This document shows, piece by piece, positions 22,530 through 32,965 of a stretch of 64,000 bases of DNA (its first letter is position 1; each line of letters begins with the position of its first letter). This DNA comes from Tetrapyrgos nigripes (taxonomy: Eukaryota; Basidiomycota; Agaricomycetes; Agaricales; Campanellaceae). The stretch lies in assembly GCA_013368315.1 (NCBI GenBank), contig JAACJM010000235.1:1-64000 (forward strand), read 5' to 3'. The notes beneath the pieces were generated by a model that saw only the letters and a program-made list of their open reading frames with translations, did not search any database and was not told the DNA's origin. The position numbers and the translations under genes are program-made.

Positions 22530-24427
22530 CTATGGTTTCGAGGTTTGGTGCCTTGACTTGTCTGCTAGTGCCTCGGAGCTTGATGCTTGAGAGCTGCTTG
22601 TTGAAACCTGAGACCGAGACTGAAATTGAGTAGGCATGAAGATCTCCTGGTCTCTGCTTTCCTGGCTCAACTCGTCCAAATCCATGTTCGCTTCATGGTC
22701 GGTATACTCCTCATACTCCTCCTTTGGTTCATCATCATCAGTGTTGTAGTCATCGCTCTCGTTGCTTTTCTCCTTGGCTTTTTCCTTTCCCTTTCCCTTT
22801 CCCTTTCCTTTCCCTTTCCCCTTTCCCCTTTCCCTTTCCCCTTTCCCCTTTCCCTTTCCCTTTCCCTTTCCCTTCTCCTTCCTCCCAATACCCCATTGTT
22901 CCTGCAAATGATCTTGCAGAATTCCTTCAAGTGTATTGTGCATAAACCCAAGCATGATGTGCTTGACAGGATCAAAGTATTCAAGGTCATGGAGCGATGT
23001 CCAGCGCACACCATTTTTTGATGCAATTTCTTCCTGGTGCCCTATTCTCGTCTCTGCCAACCACTTGTCCACCTGCTGCCTTACTATCACTCGATCCCGC
23101 AAAGGGTATTTATCCAAATCTAGGCATTTGATGTCACCATGGAGACCCAAGCACCATGAGCAGTATAACCGAGCGCTATGCGACAGAAAGCCGGTTATCT
23201 TTCTCATTGCTTCCAGATCAGCAATGAGTGGAACCACCATGACACGGATGAATGTTCCTGTAGGATGGAGATGGGTCTGTATTGTGACACCGTGCCAATG
23301 AGTGTTGAGCACCTCTATATGAAGACGCAGGATATTGGATATAGTGTTTGTATCTGGAGCTTTAGGGCTGGGAGTGATTGCAAGAATGAAGGTGTTTTTG
23401 GGAAGATAGTGGAGTGCTGGGGGAAGGTTCATGCAACAGAGCAGGATAGCACCACAGGATACAATTTTACCAGCTATCTTATCCGTAAACGGGTTGAACC
23501 AATCAACGTATAGAGAGAATGTCAAATTGCCTGGTTGCTCAGGAAAGTCGGGTTGCGAATGCCAAGCTCTACTTTGCCAGGTATCCCTCACATTTCCATC
23601 AGGAGAGGGCGGGACATTGTAGGACCTGTTGATCATCTCCTCCATCCCTGGATGTTTCAAGAAGAACTCAAGCCATGACCTGAAACACTGGGTGCTATAC
23701 AAGCACCTAGGGACAGTAATTTCTCCTCTTCCAGTTCTCCTTGTGGTTTTCAAAGGTGTTCCACAGGGATTCCTCTGATATACTCCTTGCTTCCAAAGAC
23801 AATGATCAGGAAGGTTTGCCATGTGGGGATAGAGTGTGAAGCACTTGGGACAGCAGACAGTGCAAATGATTGTTGGTTCAATTTGTAGAGAGCTGTAAGT
23901 AGAACGAATGTCCTGAGGAGTGGAGACTTGTATATTGATATCATAACCACAAGTTTGTAGCGATACCAAAATGATGTGGAAGGCAGTTGCAAGAATGAAG
24001 GCAATGCCATTCAGAACCACATTGGTAGCGGTACGACTGGCACCACCCTTGAGATGAAGCCAAGCTGCTAGGAGAGCTGTCAGATAGGTTATTATTGACA
24101 AGCTCTCGTCTGGAGAAGAGATGAGGATTATGAGTAGTTGGTCAAATGCATCAGTAAGTAAAACCACACACTGCATTCCTCTTGCACAGTTCGGATCCTC
24201 CCTGCAGAATCCCATTGCACCTCTATGATATCCTCATTCTCATCATCTGACTCATCTGTGTCTGAGCCATTCGCGTTGGCTTCCCGTTGCAATGAACTCA
24301 ATCGGTCATGGTTTCGGTGGTCGGTCCTCGTGCTTCTGCCAACCAGTTGGCCAGGGAGGTGTTCTCTGTTGTTGTCGTATGTGAATCGTTCACACTTGGA
24401 GCAATTGCAAACCACTTTGTTGGACAT
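22530..24427 (-). CDS. Tnp2-family CACTA transposase, C-terminally altered
   Basis: Two exons, 24427-24172 and 24109-22530, with a 62-bp intron, give about 611 codons. The N-terminus (MSNKVVCNCSKC ... HLPGQLVGRSTRTDHR) and an acidic stretch are followed by the Tnp2 domain: SLSIITYLTALLAAWLHLKG, CTVCCPKC, LYVDWFNPFTDKIAGK, a LPPALHYLPKNTFILAI segment, an LIADLEAMRKITGF block, CSWCLGLHG and a FDPVKHIMLGFMHNTLEGIL block. After GIGR the protein turns into a Lys/Gly/Glu repeat and a Ser-rich tail. Family members are usually longer than this, so the C-terminal part has probably been lost or replaced. The gene is the best candidate for having mobilised the surrounding CACTG elements. No internal stops were seen in the conserved part. 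Confidence 0.8.
22784..22873 (-). repeat. GGGAAA microsatellite in the tnp2 coding region
   Basis: On the plus strand this is CCCTTT/CCTTTC repeated for about 90 bp; on the coding strand it encodes KGKGKG and GERERGKG runs. Six-base units keep the frame, so length changes are tolerated. Confidence 0.85.
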
Positions 24428-24639
24428 ATAGTGTGTAGGGCTGCAAAGAATAGAAAGGCTTTGACTCTTTGTATTCACAAGTTATATACATTTTCATTTA
24501 ATGCCGGTCTTTGTTCTATATCTGTCGTACTACTACAGTGTTTTCTATATAAGTATATAAGTAGACTCATTCCCGTCGGTTGGTAGAAAGGCACCCTGGC
24601 AGAGTTTGAATGGGGGCACCATCACCAACTGACTGGTAT

Positions 24640-25060
24640 CACTGGAGGCAAATCCCTGTAAATCATCTGCCATACAGAGGTATTACAGTGACCTTACAAC
24701 AAGTCATTCAATAAGTAATCCACCTTGTATTACAGAGGTATTACAGAGAGAAGAATTTTCCAGATCAATGCTGTAAGACTGCTGTAAGACAAGTTGTATT
24801 ACAGGGAGATTTCAGAGGCCAAATCCCTGTATATCCAGTGCCCTACATAGGGATTACAGCAAACTTACACCAAGCCATTGAACAAGTATTCTGCCTTGGA
24901 TTACAGAAGTATTACAGAGAGAAGAAATTTTGGGAGCAATGCTGTAAGACTGCTGTAAGACAAGTTGGATTACAGGGAAATTTCAGAGTGACATGGTGTC
25001 ACAGTAATACATTAGGTAATACAGCCAAGAAATACAGAAGTATTTCAGTGTGACAAAAGT
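24640..25060 (+). repeat. Left arm (unique part of the long TIR)
   Basis: It mirrors 32357-32777 with exactly equal length. It consists of two diverged direct repeats of about 190 bp (from about 24645 and 24828), each with several TATTACAG-type motifs, GCTGTAAGACTGCTGTAAG and ACAAGTTG.ATTACAGGG. Such repeated subterminal motifs are typical of CACTA elements. Confidence 0.9.
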
Positions 25061-28000
25061 GCGCAGGTGGCGTCCAGAGTGCGGGCAGGTTGCGTCCAGG
25101 GTGCACGCAGGTTGCGTCCAGAGTGCGCGCAGGTTGCGTCCAGAGTGTGTGCAGGTGGCGTCCAGAGTGCGTGCAGGTTGCGTCCAGAGTGCGCGCAGGT
25201 TGCGTCCAGGGTGCGTGCAGGTTGCACCCAGAGTGCGTGCAGGTTGCGTCCAGAGTGCGCGCAGGTTGCGTCCAGAGTGCGCGCAGGTTGCGTCCAGGGT
25301 GTGCGCAGGTTGCGTCCAGGGTGCGCGCAGGTTGCGTCCAGAGTGCGCACAGGTTGCGTCCAGAGTGCGTGCAGGTTGCGTCCAGGGTGCGCGCAGGTTG
25401 TGTCCAGAGTGCGCACAGGTTGCGTCCAGAGTGCGCACAGGTTGCGTCCAGGGTGCATGCAGGTTGCGCCCAGAGTGCGTGCAGGTTGCGTCCAGAGTGC
25501 GCGCAGGTTGTGTCCAGGGTGCGTGCAGGTTGCGCCCAGAGTGCATGCAGGTTGCGTCCAGAGTGTGCACAGGTTGCGTCCAGAGTGCGCGCAGGTTGCG
25601 TCCAGGGTGCGCGCAGGTTGCGTCCAGAGTGCACGCAGGTTGCGCCCAGAGTGCGCGCAGGTTGCGTCCAGGGTGCGCGCAGTTTGTGTCCAGAGTGCAC
25701 GCAGGTTGCGCCCAGAGTGCGTGCAGGTTGCGTCCAGAGTGCACGCAGGTTGCGTCCAGAGTGCGCGCAGGTTGCGCTGAGAGGGCCCACAGGGTGCGTG
25801 CAGGTTGCGACCAGGGTGCACGCAGGTTGCGTCCAGGGTGCGCACAGGTTGCGTCCAGAGTGCGCGCAGGTTGCGCCCAGAGTGCGCGCAGGTTGCGTCC
25901 AGAGTGCGCGCAGGTTGCACCAGGTTGCGTCCAGGGTGCGTGCAGGTTGCGCCCAGAGTGCACGCAGGTTGCGCCCAGGGTGCGCGCAGGTTGTGTCCAG
26001 AGTGCGCGCAGGTTGCGCCCAGATTGTGCGCAGGTTGCGTCCAGAGTGCGCGCAGGTTGCGTCCAGGGTGCACCCAGAGTGCGTGCAGGTTGCGTCCAGG
26101 GTGCGCGCAGGTTGCGCCCAGAGTGCACACAGGTTGCGTCCAGAGTGCGCCCAGGTTGCGTCCAGGGTGCACCCAGGTTGCGTCCAGGGTGCGCCCAGGT
26201 TGCGTCCACGGTGTGCGCAGGTTGCGTCCACGGTGTGCGCAGGTTGCGTCCACGGTGCGCGCAAGTTGCGTCCACGGTGCGCACATGTTGCGTCCACGGT
26301 GCGCACATGTTGCGTCCAGGGTGCGCGCAGGTTGCATCCAGAGTGCACGCAGGTTGCGTCCAGAGTGCGCGCAGGTTGCGTCCAGAGTGCGCGCAGGTTG
26401 CGTCCAGAGTGCGCGCAGGTTGCGTCCAGGGTGCGCCCAGAGTGCGTGCAGGTTGCGCCCAGGGTGCGCGCAGGTTGCGTCCAGAGTGCGCGCATGTTGC
26501 GCCCAGAGTGCGCACAGGTTGCGTCCAGAGTGCGCGCATGTTGCGCCCAGAGTGCGCGTAGGTTGCATCCAGAGTGCACGCAGGTTGTGTCCAGAGTGCG
26601 CGCAGGTTGCGTCCAGAGTGTGCGCAGGTTGCGTCCAGGGTGCGCCCAGAGTGCGTGCAGGTTGCGCCCAGGGTGCGCGCAGGTTGCGTCCAGAGTGCGC
26701 ACAGGTTGTGTCCAGAGTGCGCGCAGGTTGCGTCCAGAGTGCGCGCAGGTTGCGTCCAGAGTGCGCGCAGGTTGCGCCCAGAGTGCGTGCAGGTTGCGTC
26801 TAGAGTGCACGCAGGTTGCGTCCAGAGTGCGCGCAGGTTGCATCCAGAGTGCGCGCAGGTTGTGTCCAGAGTGCGTGCAGGTTGCGCCCAGGGTGCGCCC
26901 AGGTTGCGTCCAGGGTGCGTGCAGGTTGCGCCCAGGGTGCGCGCAGGTTGCGTCCAGAGTGCGCGCAGGTTGCGCCCAGAGTGCGCGCAGGTTGCGTCCA
27001 GGGTGCGTGCAGGTTGCGTCCAAAGTGCACGCAGGTTGCATCCAGGGTGCGCCCAGGTTGCCTCCAGGGTGCACGCAGGTTGCGTCCAGGGTGCACGCAG
27101 GTTGCGTCCAGGGTGCGCGCAGGTTGCGCCCAGGGTGCGCGCAGGTTGCGTCCAGAGTGCACGCAGGTTGCATCCAGGGTGCGTGCAGGTTGGGTCCAGA
27201 GTGCGCGCAGGTTGGGTCCAGAGTGCGTGCAGGTTGCATCCAGAGTGCGCGGAGGTTGCGTCCAGGGTGCGCGCAGGTTGCGCCCAGAGTGCACGCAGGT
27301 TGCGCCCAGAGTGCACGCAGGTTGTGTCCAGAGTGCGCACAGGTTGCGTCCAGGGTGCGCCAGAGTGCGCGCAGGTTGTGTCCAGGGTGCGCGCAGGTTC
27401 GCACAGGTTGCGTCCAGAGTGCGTGCAGGTTACGTCCAGGGTGCGTGCAGGTTGCGTCCAGAGTGCGCGCAGGTTGCGCCCAGAGTGCGCGCAGGTTGCG
27501 TCCAGAGTGCGCGCAGGTTGCACCCAGGGTGCACCCAGGTTGCGTCCAGGGTGCGCCCAGAGTGCGCACAGGTTGCGTCCAGAGTGCGCCCAGGTTGCGT
27601 CCAGGGTGCATGCAGGTTGCGTCCAAAGTGCGCCCAGGTTGCCTCCAGGGTGTGCCCAGGTTGCCTCCAGGGTGCGCGCAGGTTGCGCCCAGGGTGCGTG
27701 CAGGTTGCGTCCAGAGTGCACACAGGTTGCGTCCAGAGTGCGCGCAGGTTGTGTCCAGGGTGCGCGCAGGTTGTGCCCAGAGTGCGCGCAGGTTGCGTCC
27801 TGAGTGTGCGCAGGTTGCGTCCAGGGTGCGTGCAGGTTGCGTCCAGAGTGCGCGCAGGTTGCGTCCAGAGTGCGTGCAGGTTGCATCCAGAGTGTGCGCA
27901 GGTTGCGTCCAGAGTGCGCGCAGGTTGTGCCCAGATTGCGCGCAGGTTGCGTCCAGGGTGCGCCCAGGTTGCGCCCAGAGTGCGCGCAGGTTGCGTCTAG

Positions 28001-31000
28001 AGTGCGCACAGGTTGCGTCCAGAGTGCGCACAGGTTGCGTCCAGAGTGCGCGCAGGTTGCGTCCAGGGTGCGCGCAGGTTGTGCCCAGAGTGCGCACAGG
28101 TTGCGTCCAGAGTGCGCACAGGTTGTGTCCAGGGTGCGCGCAGGTTGTGTCCAGGGTGCGCGCAGGTTGTGCCCAGAGTGCGCGCAGGTTGCATCCAGAG
28201 TGCGCACAGGTTGCGTCCAGGGTGCGCGCAGGTTGCGTCCAGGGTGTGCGCAGGTTGCGTCCAGGGTGCGCGCAGGTTGCGCCCAGGGTGCGTGCAGGTT
28301 GCGTCCAGAGTGCACGCAGGTTGCGTCCAGAGTGCGTGCAGGTTGCACCCAGGGTGCGCCCAGGTTGCGTCCAGGGTGCGTGCAGGTTGCGTCCAGGGTG
28401 CGCGCAGGTTGCGTCCAGAGTGCGCGCAGGTTGCGTCTAGAGTGCGCACAGGTTGCGTCCAGAGTGCACGCAGGTTGCGTCTAGAGTGCGCGCAGGTTGC
28501 GTCCAGAGTGCGTGCAGGTTGCGTCCACGGTGCGCGCAGGTTGCGTCCAGGGTGTGCGCAGGTTGTGTCCAGGGTGCGTGCAGGTTGCGTCCAGGGTGCG
28601 CGCAGGTTGCGTCCAGAGTGCGTGCAGGTTGCATCCAGAGTGCGCGCAGGTTGCGCCCAGAGTGCGTGCTGGTTGCGTCCAGGGTGCGCGCAGGTTGCGT
28701 CCAGAGTGCGCGCAGGTTGCGTCCAGGGTGCGCGCAGGTTGCGTCCAGGGTGTGCGCAGGTTGCGTCCAGGGTGCGTGCAGGTTGCGTCCAGGGTGTGCG
28801 CAGGTTGCGTCCAGAGTGCGCGCAGGTTGCGTCTAGAGTGCGCACAGGTTGCGTCCAGAGTGCACGCAGGTTGCGTCTAGAGTGCGCGCAGGTTGCGTCC
28901 AGAGTGCGTGCAGGTTGCATCCAGGGTGCATGCAGGTTACGTCCAGGGTGCGTGCAGGTTGCGTCCAGAGTGCGCCCAGGTTGCGCCCAGAGTGCGCCCA
29001 GGTTGCGTCCAGAGTGCGCGCAGGTTGCGTCCAGGGTGGGTGCAGGTTGCACCCAGAGTGCGTGCAGGTTGCATCCAGAGTGTGCGCAGGTTGCGTCCAG
29101 AGTGCGCGCAGGTTGCGCCCAGATTGCGCGCAGGTTGCGTCCAGGGTGCGCGCAGGTTGCGCCCAGAGTGCGCGCAGGTTGCGTCTAGAGTGCGCACAGG
29201 TTGTGTCCAGAGTGCACACAGGTTGCGTCTAGAGTGCGCGCAGGTTGCGTCCAGAGTGCGTGCAGGTTGCGTCCAGGGTGCGTGCAGGTTGCGTCCAGGG
29301 TGCGTGCAGGTTGCATCCAGAGTGCGCGCAGGTTGTGTCCAGAGTGCGCGCATACGCAGGTTGCGCCCAGAGTGCGCCCAGGTTGCGCACAGGTTGCGTC
29401 CAGGGTGCGCCAGAGTGCGCGCAGGTTGTGTCCAGGGTGCGCGCAGGTTCGCACAGGTTGCGTCCAGAGTGCGTGCAGGTTACGTCCAGGGTGCGTGCAG
29501 GTTGCGTCCAGAGTGTGCGCAGGTTGCGTCCAGAGTGCGCGCAGGTTGCGCCCAGATTGCGCGCAGGTTGCGTCCAGGGTGCGCGCAGGTTGCGCCCAGA
29601 GTGCGCGCAGGTTGCGTCTAGAGTGCGCACAGGTTGCGTCCAGAGTGCGCACAGGTTGCGTCCAGAGTGCGCGCAGGTTGCGTCCAGGGTGCGCGCAGGT
29701 TGTGCCCAGAGTGCGCACAGGTTGCGTCCAGAGTGCGCACAGGTTGTGTCCAGGGTGCGCGCAGGTTGTGTCCAGGGTGCGCGCAGGTTGTGCCCAGAGT
29801 GCGCGCAGGTTGCATCCAGAGTGCGCACAGGTTGCGTCCAGGGTGCGCGCAGGTTGCGTCCAGGGTGCGTGCAGGTTGCACCCAGGGTGCGCCCAGGTTG
29901 CGTCCAGGGTGCGTGCAGGTTGCGTCCAGGGTGCGCGCAGGTTGCGTCCAGAGTGCGCGCAGGTTGCGTCTAGAGTGCGCACAGGTTGCGTCCAGAGTGC
30001 ACGCAGGTTGCGTCTAGAGTGCGCGCAGGTTGCGTCCAGAGTGCGTGCAGGTTGCGTCCACGGTGTGCGCAGGTTGCGTCCAGGGTGTGCGCAGGTTGCG
30101 TCCAGGGTGCGTGCAGGTTGCGTCCAGGGTGCGCGCAGGTTGCGTCCAGAGTGCGTGCAGGTTGCATCCAGAGTGCGCGCAGGTTGCGCCCAGAGTGCGT
30201 GCAGGTTGCGTCCAGGGTGCGCGCAGGTTGCGTCCAGAGTGCGCGCAGGTTGCGTCCAGGGTGCGCGCAGGTTGCGTCCAGGGTGTGCGCAGGTTGCGTC
30301 CAGGGTGCGTGCAGGTTGCGTCCAGGGTGCGCGCAGGTTGCGTCCAGAGTGCGCGCAGGTTGCGTCTAGAGTGCGCACAGGTTGCGTCCAGAGTGCACGC
30401 AGGTTGCGTCTAGAGTGCGCGCAGGTTGCGTCCAGAGTGCGTGCAGGTTGCATCCAGGGTGCGTGCAGGTTACGTCCAGGGTGCGTGCAGGTTGCGTCCA
30501 GAGTGCGCCCAGGTTGCGCCCAGAGTGCGCCCAGGTTGCGTCCAGAGTGCGCGCAGGTTGCGTCCAGGGTGGGTGCAGGTTGCACCCAGAGTGCGTGCAG
30601 GTTGCATCCAGAGTGTGCGCAGGTTGCGTCCAGAGTGCGCGCAGGTTGCGCCCAGATTGCGCGCAGGTTGCGTCCAGGGTGCGCGCAGGTTGCGCCCAGA
30701 GTGCGCGCAGGTTGCGTCTAGAGTGCGCACAGGTTGTGTCCAGAGTGCACGCAGGTTGCGTCTAGAGTGCGCGCAGGTTGCGTCCAGAGTGCGTGCAGGT
30801 TGCGTCCAGGGTGCGTGCAGGTTGCGTCCAGGGTGCGTGCAGGTTGCATCCAGAGTGCGCGCAGGTTGTGTCCAGAGTGCGCGCATACGCAGGTTGCGCC
30901 CAGAGTGCGCCCAGGTTGCGCCCAGAGTGCGCCCAGGTTGCGCCCAGAGTGCGCCCAGGTTGCGCCCAGAGTGCGCCCAGGTTGCGCCCAGAGTGCGCCC

Positions 31001-31916
31001 AGAGTGCGCCCAGGTTGCGCCCAGAGTGCACCCAGGTTGCGTCCAAGCGTGCGCCCAGGTTGCGTCCAGGGTGCGTGCAGGTTGTGTCCAGAGTGCGCGC
31101 AGGTTGCGTCCAGGGTGCGCGCAGGTTGCGTCCAGAGTGTGCGCAGGTTGCGCCCAGGGTGCGTGCAGGTTGCGCCCAGAGTGCGCGCAGGTTGCGTCCA
31201 GAGTGCGCGCAGGTTGCGTCCAGGGTGCATGCAGGTTGCGTCCAGAGTGCGCACAGGTTGCGCCCAGATTGCGCGCAGGTTGCGTCCAGGGTGCACGCAG
31301 GTTGCGCCCAGAGTGCGCGCAGGTTGCGTCCAGAGTGCGCGCACGTTGCGTCCAGAGTGCGCGCAGGTTGCGCCCAGATTGCGCGCAGGTTGCGTCCAGG
31401 GTGCGCGCAGGTTGCGCCCAGAGTGCGCGCAGGTTGCGCCCAGAGTGCGCCCAGGTTGCGCCCAGAGTGCGCCCAGGTTGCGTCCAGAGTGCGCGCAGGT
31501 TGCGTCCAGAGTGCACGCAGGTTGCACCCAGAGTGCGCGCAGGTTGCGTCCAGGGTGCGCGCAGGTTGCGTCCAGGGTGTGCGCAGGTTGCGTCCAGGGT
31601 GCGTGCAGGTTGCGTCCAGAGTGCGCGCAGGTTGCGCCCAGAGTGCGCACAGGTTGCGTCCAGAGTGCGCGCAGGTTGCGTCCAGGGTGCGTGCAGGTTG
31701 CGTCCAGAGTGCGCGCAGGTTGCGCCCAGATTGCGCACAGGTTGCGCCCAGAGTGCGCGCAGGTTGCGTCCAGGGTGCGCGCAGGTTGCGTCCAGAGTGC
31801 GCGCGTACGCAGGTTGCGCCCAGAGTGCGCACAGGTTGCGTCCAGAGTGCGCACAGGTTGCGTCCAGGGTGCGTGCAGGTTGCGTCCAGAGTGCGCGCAG
31901 GTTGCGTCTAGGGTGC
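25061..31916 (+). repeat. 22-bp tandem repeat array, forward orientation (about 310 units)
   Basis: The commonest unit is GTGCGCGCAGG followed by TTGCGTCCAGA (22 bp). Units differ mostly at three CpG sites (GCGCGC to GCGTGC, GCACGC, GTGCGC or GCGCAC; TTGCGTCC to TTGCATCC or TTGTGTCC), at A/G in CCAGAG/CCAGGG, and at T/C in GCGTCC/GCGCCC. Rare units carry small insertions or deletions, for example a TACGC insertion near 29350, 30883 and 31803 and shortened units near 27358, 27400, 29409 and 29452. Because 22 is not a multiple of three and the unit has no stop in any frame, all six frames stay open with a 22-residue period. This is not evidence of a protein. Confidence 0.97.
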
Positions 31917-32356
31917 GCACTCTGGGCGCAACCTGCATGCACCCTGGACGTAACCTGCGCGCACTCTGGACGCAACCTGCACGCACTCTGGACACAACCT
32001 GCGCGCACTCTGGACACAACCTGCGCGCACCCTGGACACAACCTGCACGCACTCTGGACGCAACCTGTGCGCACTCTGGACGCAACCTGCGCGCACCCTG
32101 GACGCAACCTGCGCACACCCTGGACGCAACCTGCGCGCACTCTGGACGCAACCTGCGCGCACTCTGGACGCAACCTGCACGCACCCTGGACGCAACCTGC
32201 GCGCACTCTGGACGCAACCTGCGCACACTCTGGACGCAACCTGCACGCACTCTGGACGCAACCTGCGCACACTCTGGATGCAACCTGCGCGCACTCTGGA
32301 CGCAACCTGCGTGCACCCTGGACGCAACCTGCCCGCACTCTGGACGCCACCTGCGC
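31917..32356 (-). repeat. 22-bp array, inverted part (about 20 units)
   Basis: The same unit in the opposite orientation. The switch is centred on the palindrome GTGCGCAC at 31913-31920. Read on the minus strand, the unit order and variants follow the start of the forward array (25061 to about 25478) closely, including the rare GGTGGCGTCC and GCGGGCAGG units at the outer end. The long terminal inverted repeat therefore extends to the switch point, giving arms of about 840-860 bp. Confidence 0.93.
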
Positions 32357-32777
32357 ACTTTTGTCACACTGAAATACTTCTGTATTTCTTGGCTGTATTA
32401 CCTAATGTATTACTGTGACACCATGTCACTCTGAAATTTCCCTGTAATCCAACTTGTCTTACAGCAGTCTTACAGCATTGCTCCCAAAATTTCTTCTCTC
32501 TGTAATACTTCTGTAATCCAAGGCAGAATACTTGTTCAATGGCTTGGTGTAAGTTTGCTGTAATCCCTATGTAGGGCACTGGATATACAGGGATTTGGCC
32601 TCTGAAATCTCCCTGTAATACAACTTGTCTTACAGCAGTCTTACAGCATTGATCTGGAAAATTCTTCTCTCTGTAATACCTCTGTAATACAAGGTGGATT
32701 ACTTATTGAATGACTTGTTGTAAGGTCACTGTAATACCTCTGTATGGCAGATGATTTACAGGGATTTGCCTCCAGTG
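32357..32777 (-). repeat. Right arm (unique part of the long TIR)
   Basis: Inverse copy of 24640-25060, same length, no difference noticed. Confidence 0.92.
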
Positions 32778-32793
32778 TATAACATGTCGTCAG

Positions 32794-32829
32794 TTAAGAC
32801 CCCTGCCCATGGGAGAAAGGACTTAGCCA
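32794..32829 (+). repeat. Left inverted repeat of the DUF6589/RecQ unit
   Basis: TTAAGACCCCTGCCCATGGG and the next 16 bases match 39236-39201 on the minus strand at 35 of 36 positions. Weaker similarity continues outward (TGGTAT.AA.ATGT.GT), across the site where the satellite element inserted, into about 24625-24639. Confidence 0.7.
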
Positions 32830-32965
32830 TATCTTCGCGTCGTCCATGGCCGCTACTGCGAGGAGGGTGGCTTTGTTACCAAGAATCTATGTTCTTTCAC
32901 TCTTGTAGGCATTGTCCAATGTTAAATATGTATGCGTGCATTATATGAGTCAATTTGACATCTAT

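Larger units (their letters stand above)
17210..22590 (+). pseudogene. Unrecognised gene interrupted by the hAT element
   Basis: A likely start at 17210 opens a Pro-rich N-terminus (MPTNMPNPPPPPPP) followed by a donor site at about 17299. Around 17520-17820 lies a Ser/Thr/Asn/Pro-rich region with repeated SSRPN and TQN units ending in a basic KSKK segment. A better-ordered part reads KFANRFSTPQDFSTLVMNLG and leads in frame into the hAT insertion at 18151, where the element's first three bases make a TAG stop. The same frame resumes after the element at 22465 and runs to TGA at 22588-22590. Between 17820 and 18000 at least one frame change is needed. No domain is recognised. It may be an accessory gene of the surrounding CACTA element; its 3' end overlaps the tnp2 gene on the other strand. 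Confidence 0.4.
24640..32777. mobile_element. Non-autonomous CACTG element carrying a 7.3-kb 22-bp satellite
   Basis: The ends are CACTGGAGGCAAATCCCTGT in inverse orientation, flanked by TAT on both sides (24637-24639 and 32778-32780). The outer 421 bp of each side are inverted copies of exactly equal length and no difference was noticed. Inside is an uninterrupted array of 22-bp units in one orientation to about 31916 and in the opposite orientation from there to 32356. No protein-coding gene is present; the long open frames in all six frames follow from the repeat. The termini and 3-bp duplication place it in the CACTA superfamily, so it probably depends on a Tnp2-type transposase. It inserted into the left inverted repeat of the DUF6589/RecQ unit. 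Confidence 0.88.

Noticed and set aside
22530..22600. Tail of tnp2 and end of the interrupted plus-strand gene overlapping in antisense as a regulatory arrangement
   Set aside because: Both tails are of uncertain reality: the tnp2 tail is repeat-derived and the other gene is broken. No inference about antisense control is justified.
25061..32356. CRISPR-like array
   Set aside because: Units are contiguous with no spacers, the host is a eukaryote, and there are no cas genes.
24983..32434. Very long open reading frames (up to about 1100 codons) in all six frames
   Set aside because: They are a by-product of a 22-bp repeat without stop codons in any frame. The frames differ only by repeat phase, show a strict 22-residue period on both strands, and have no start context, introns or domain.
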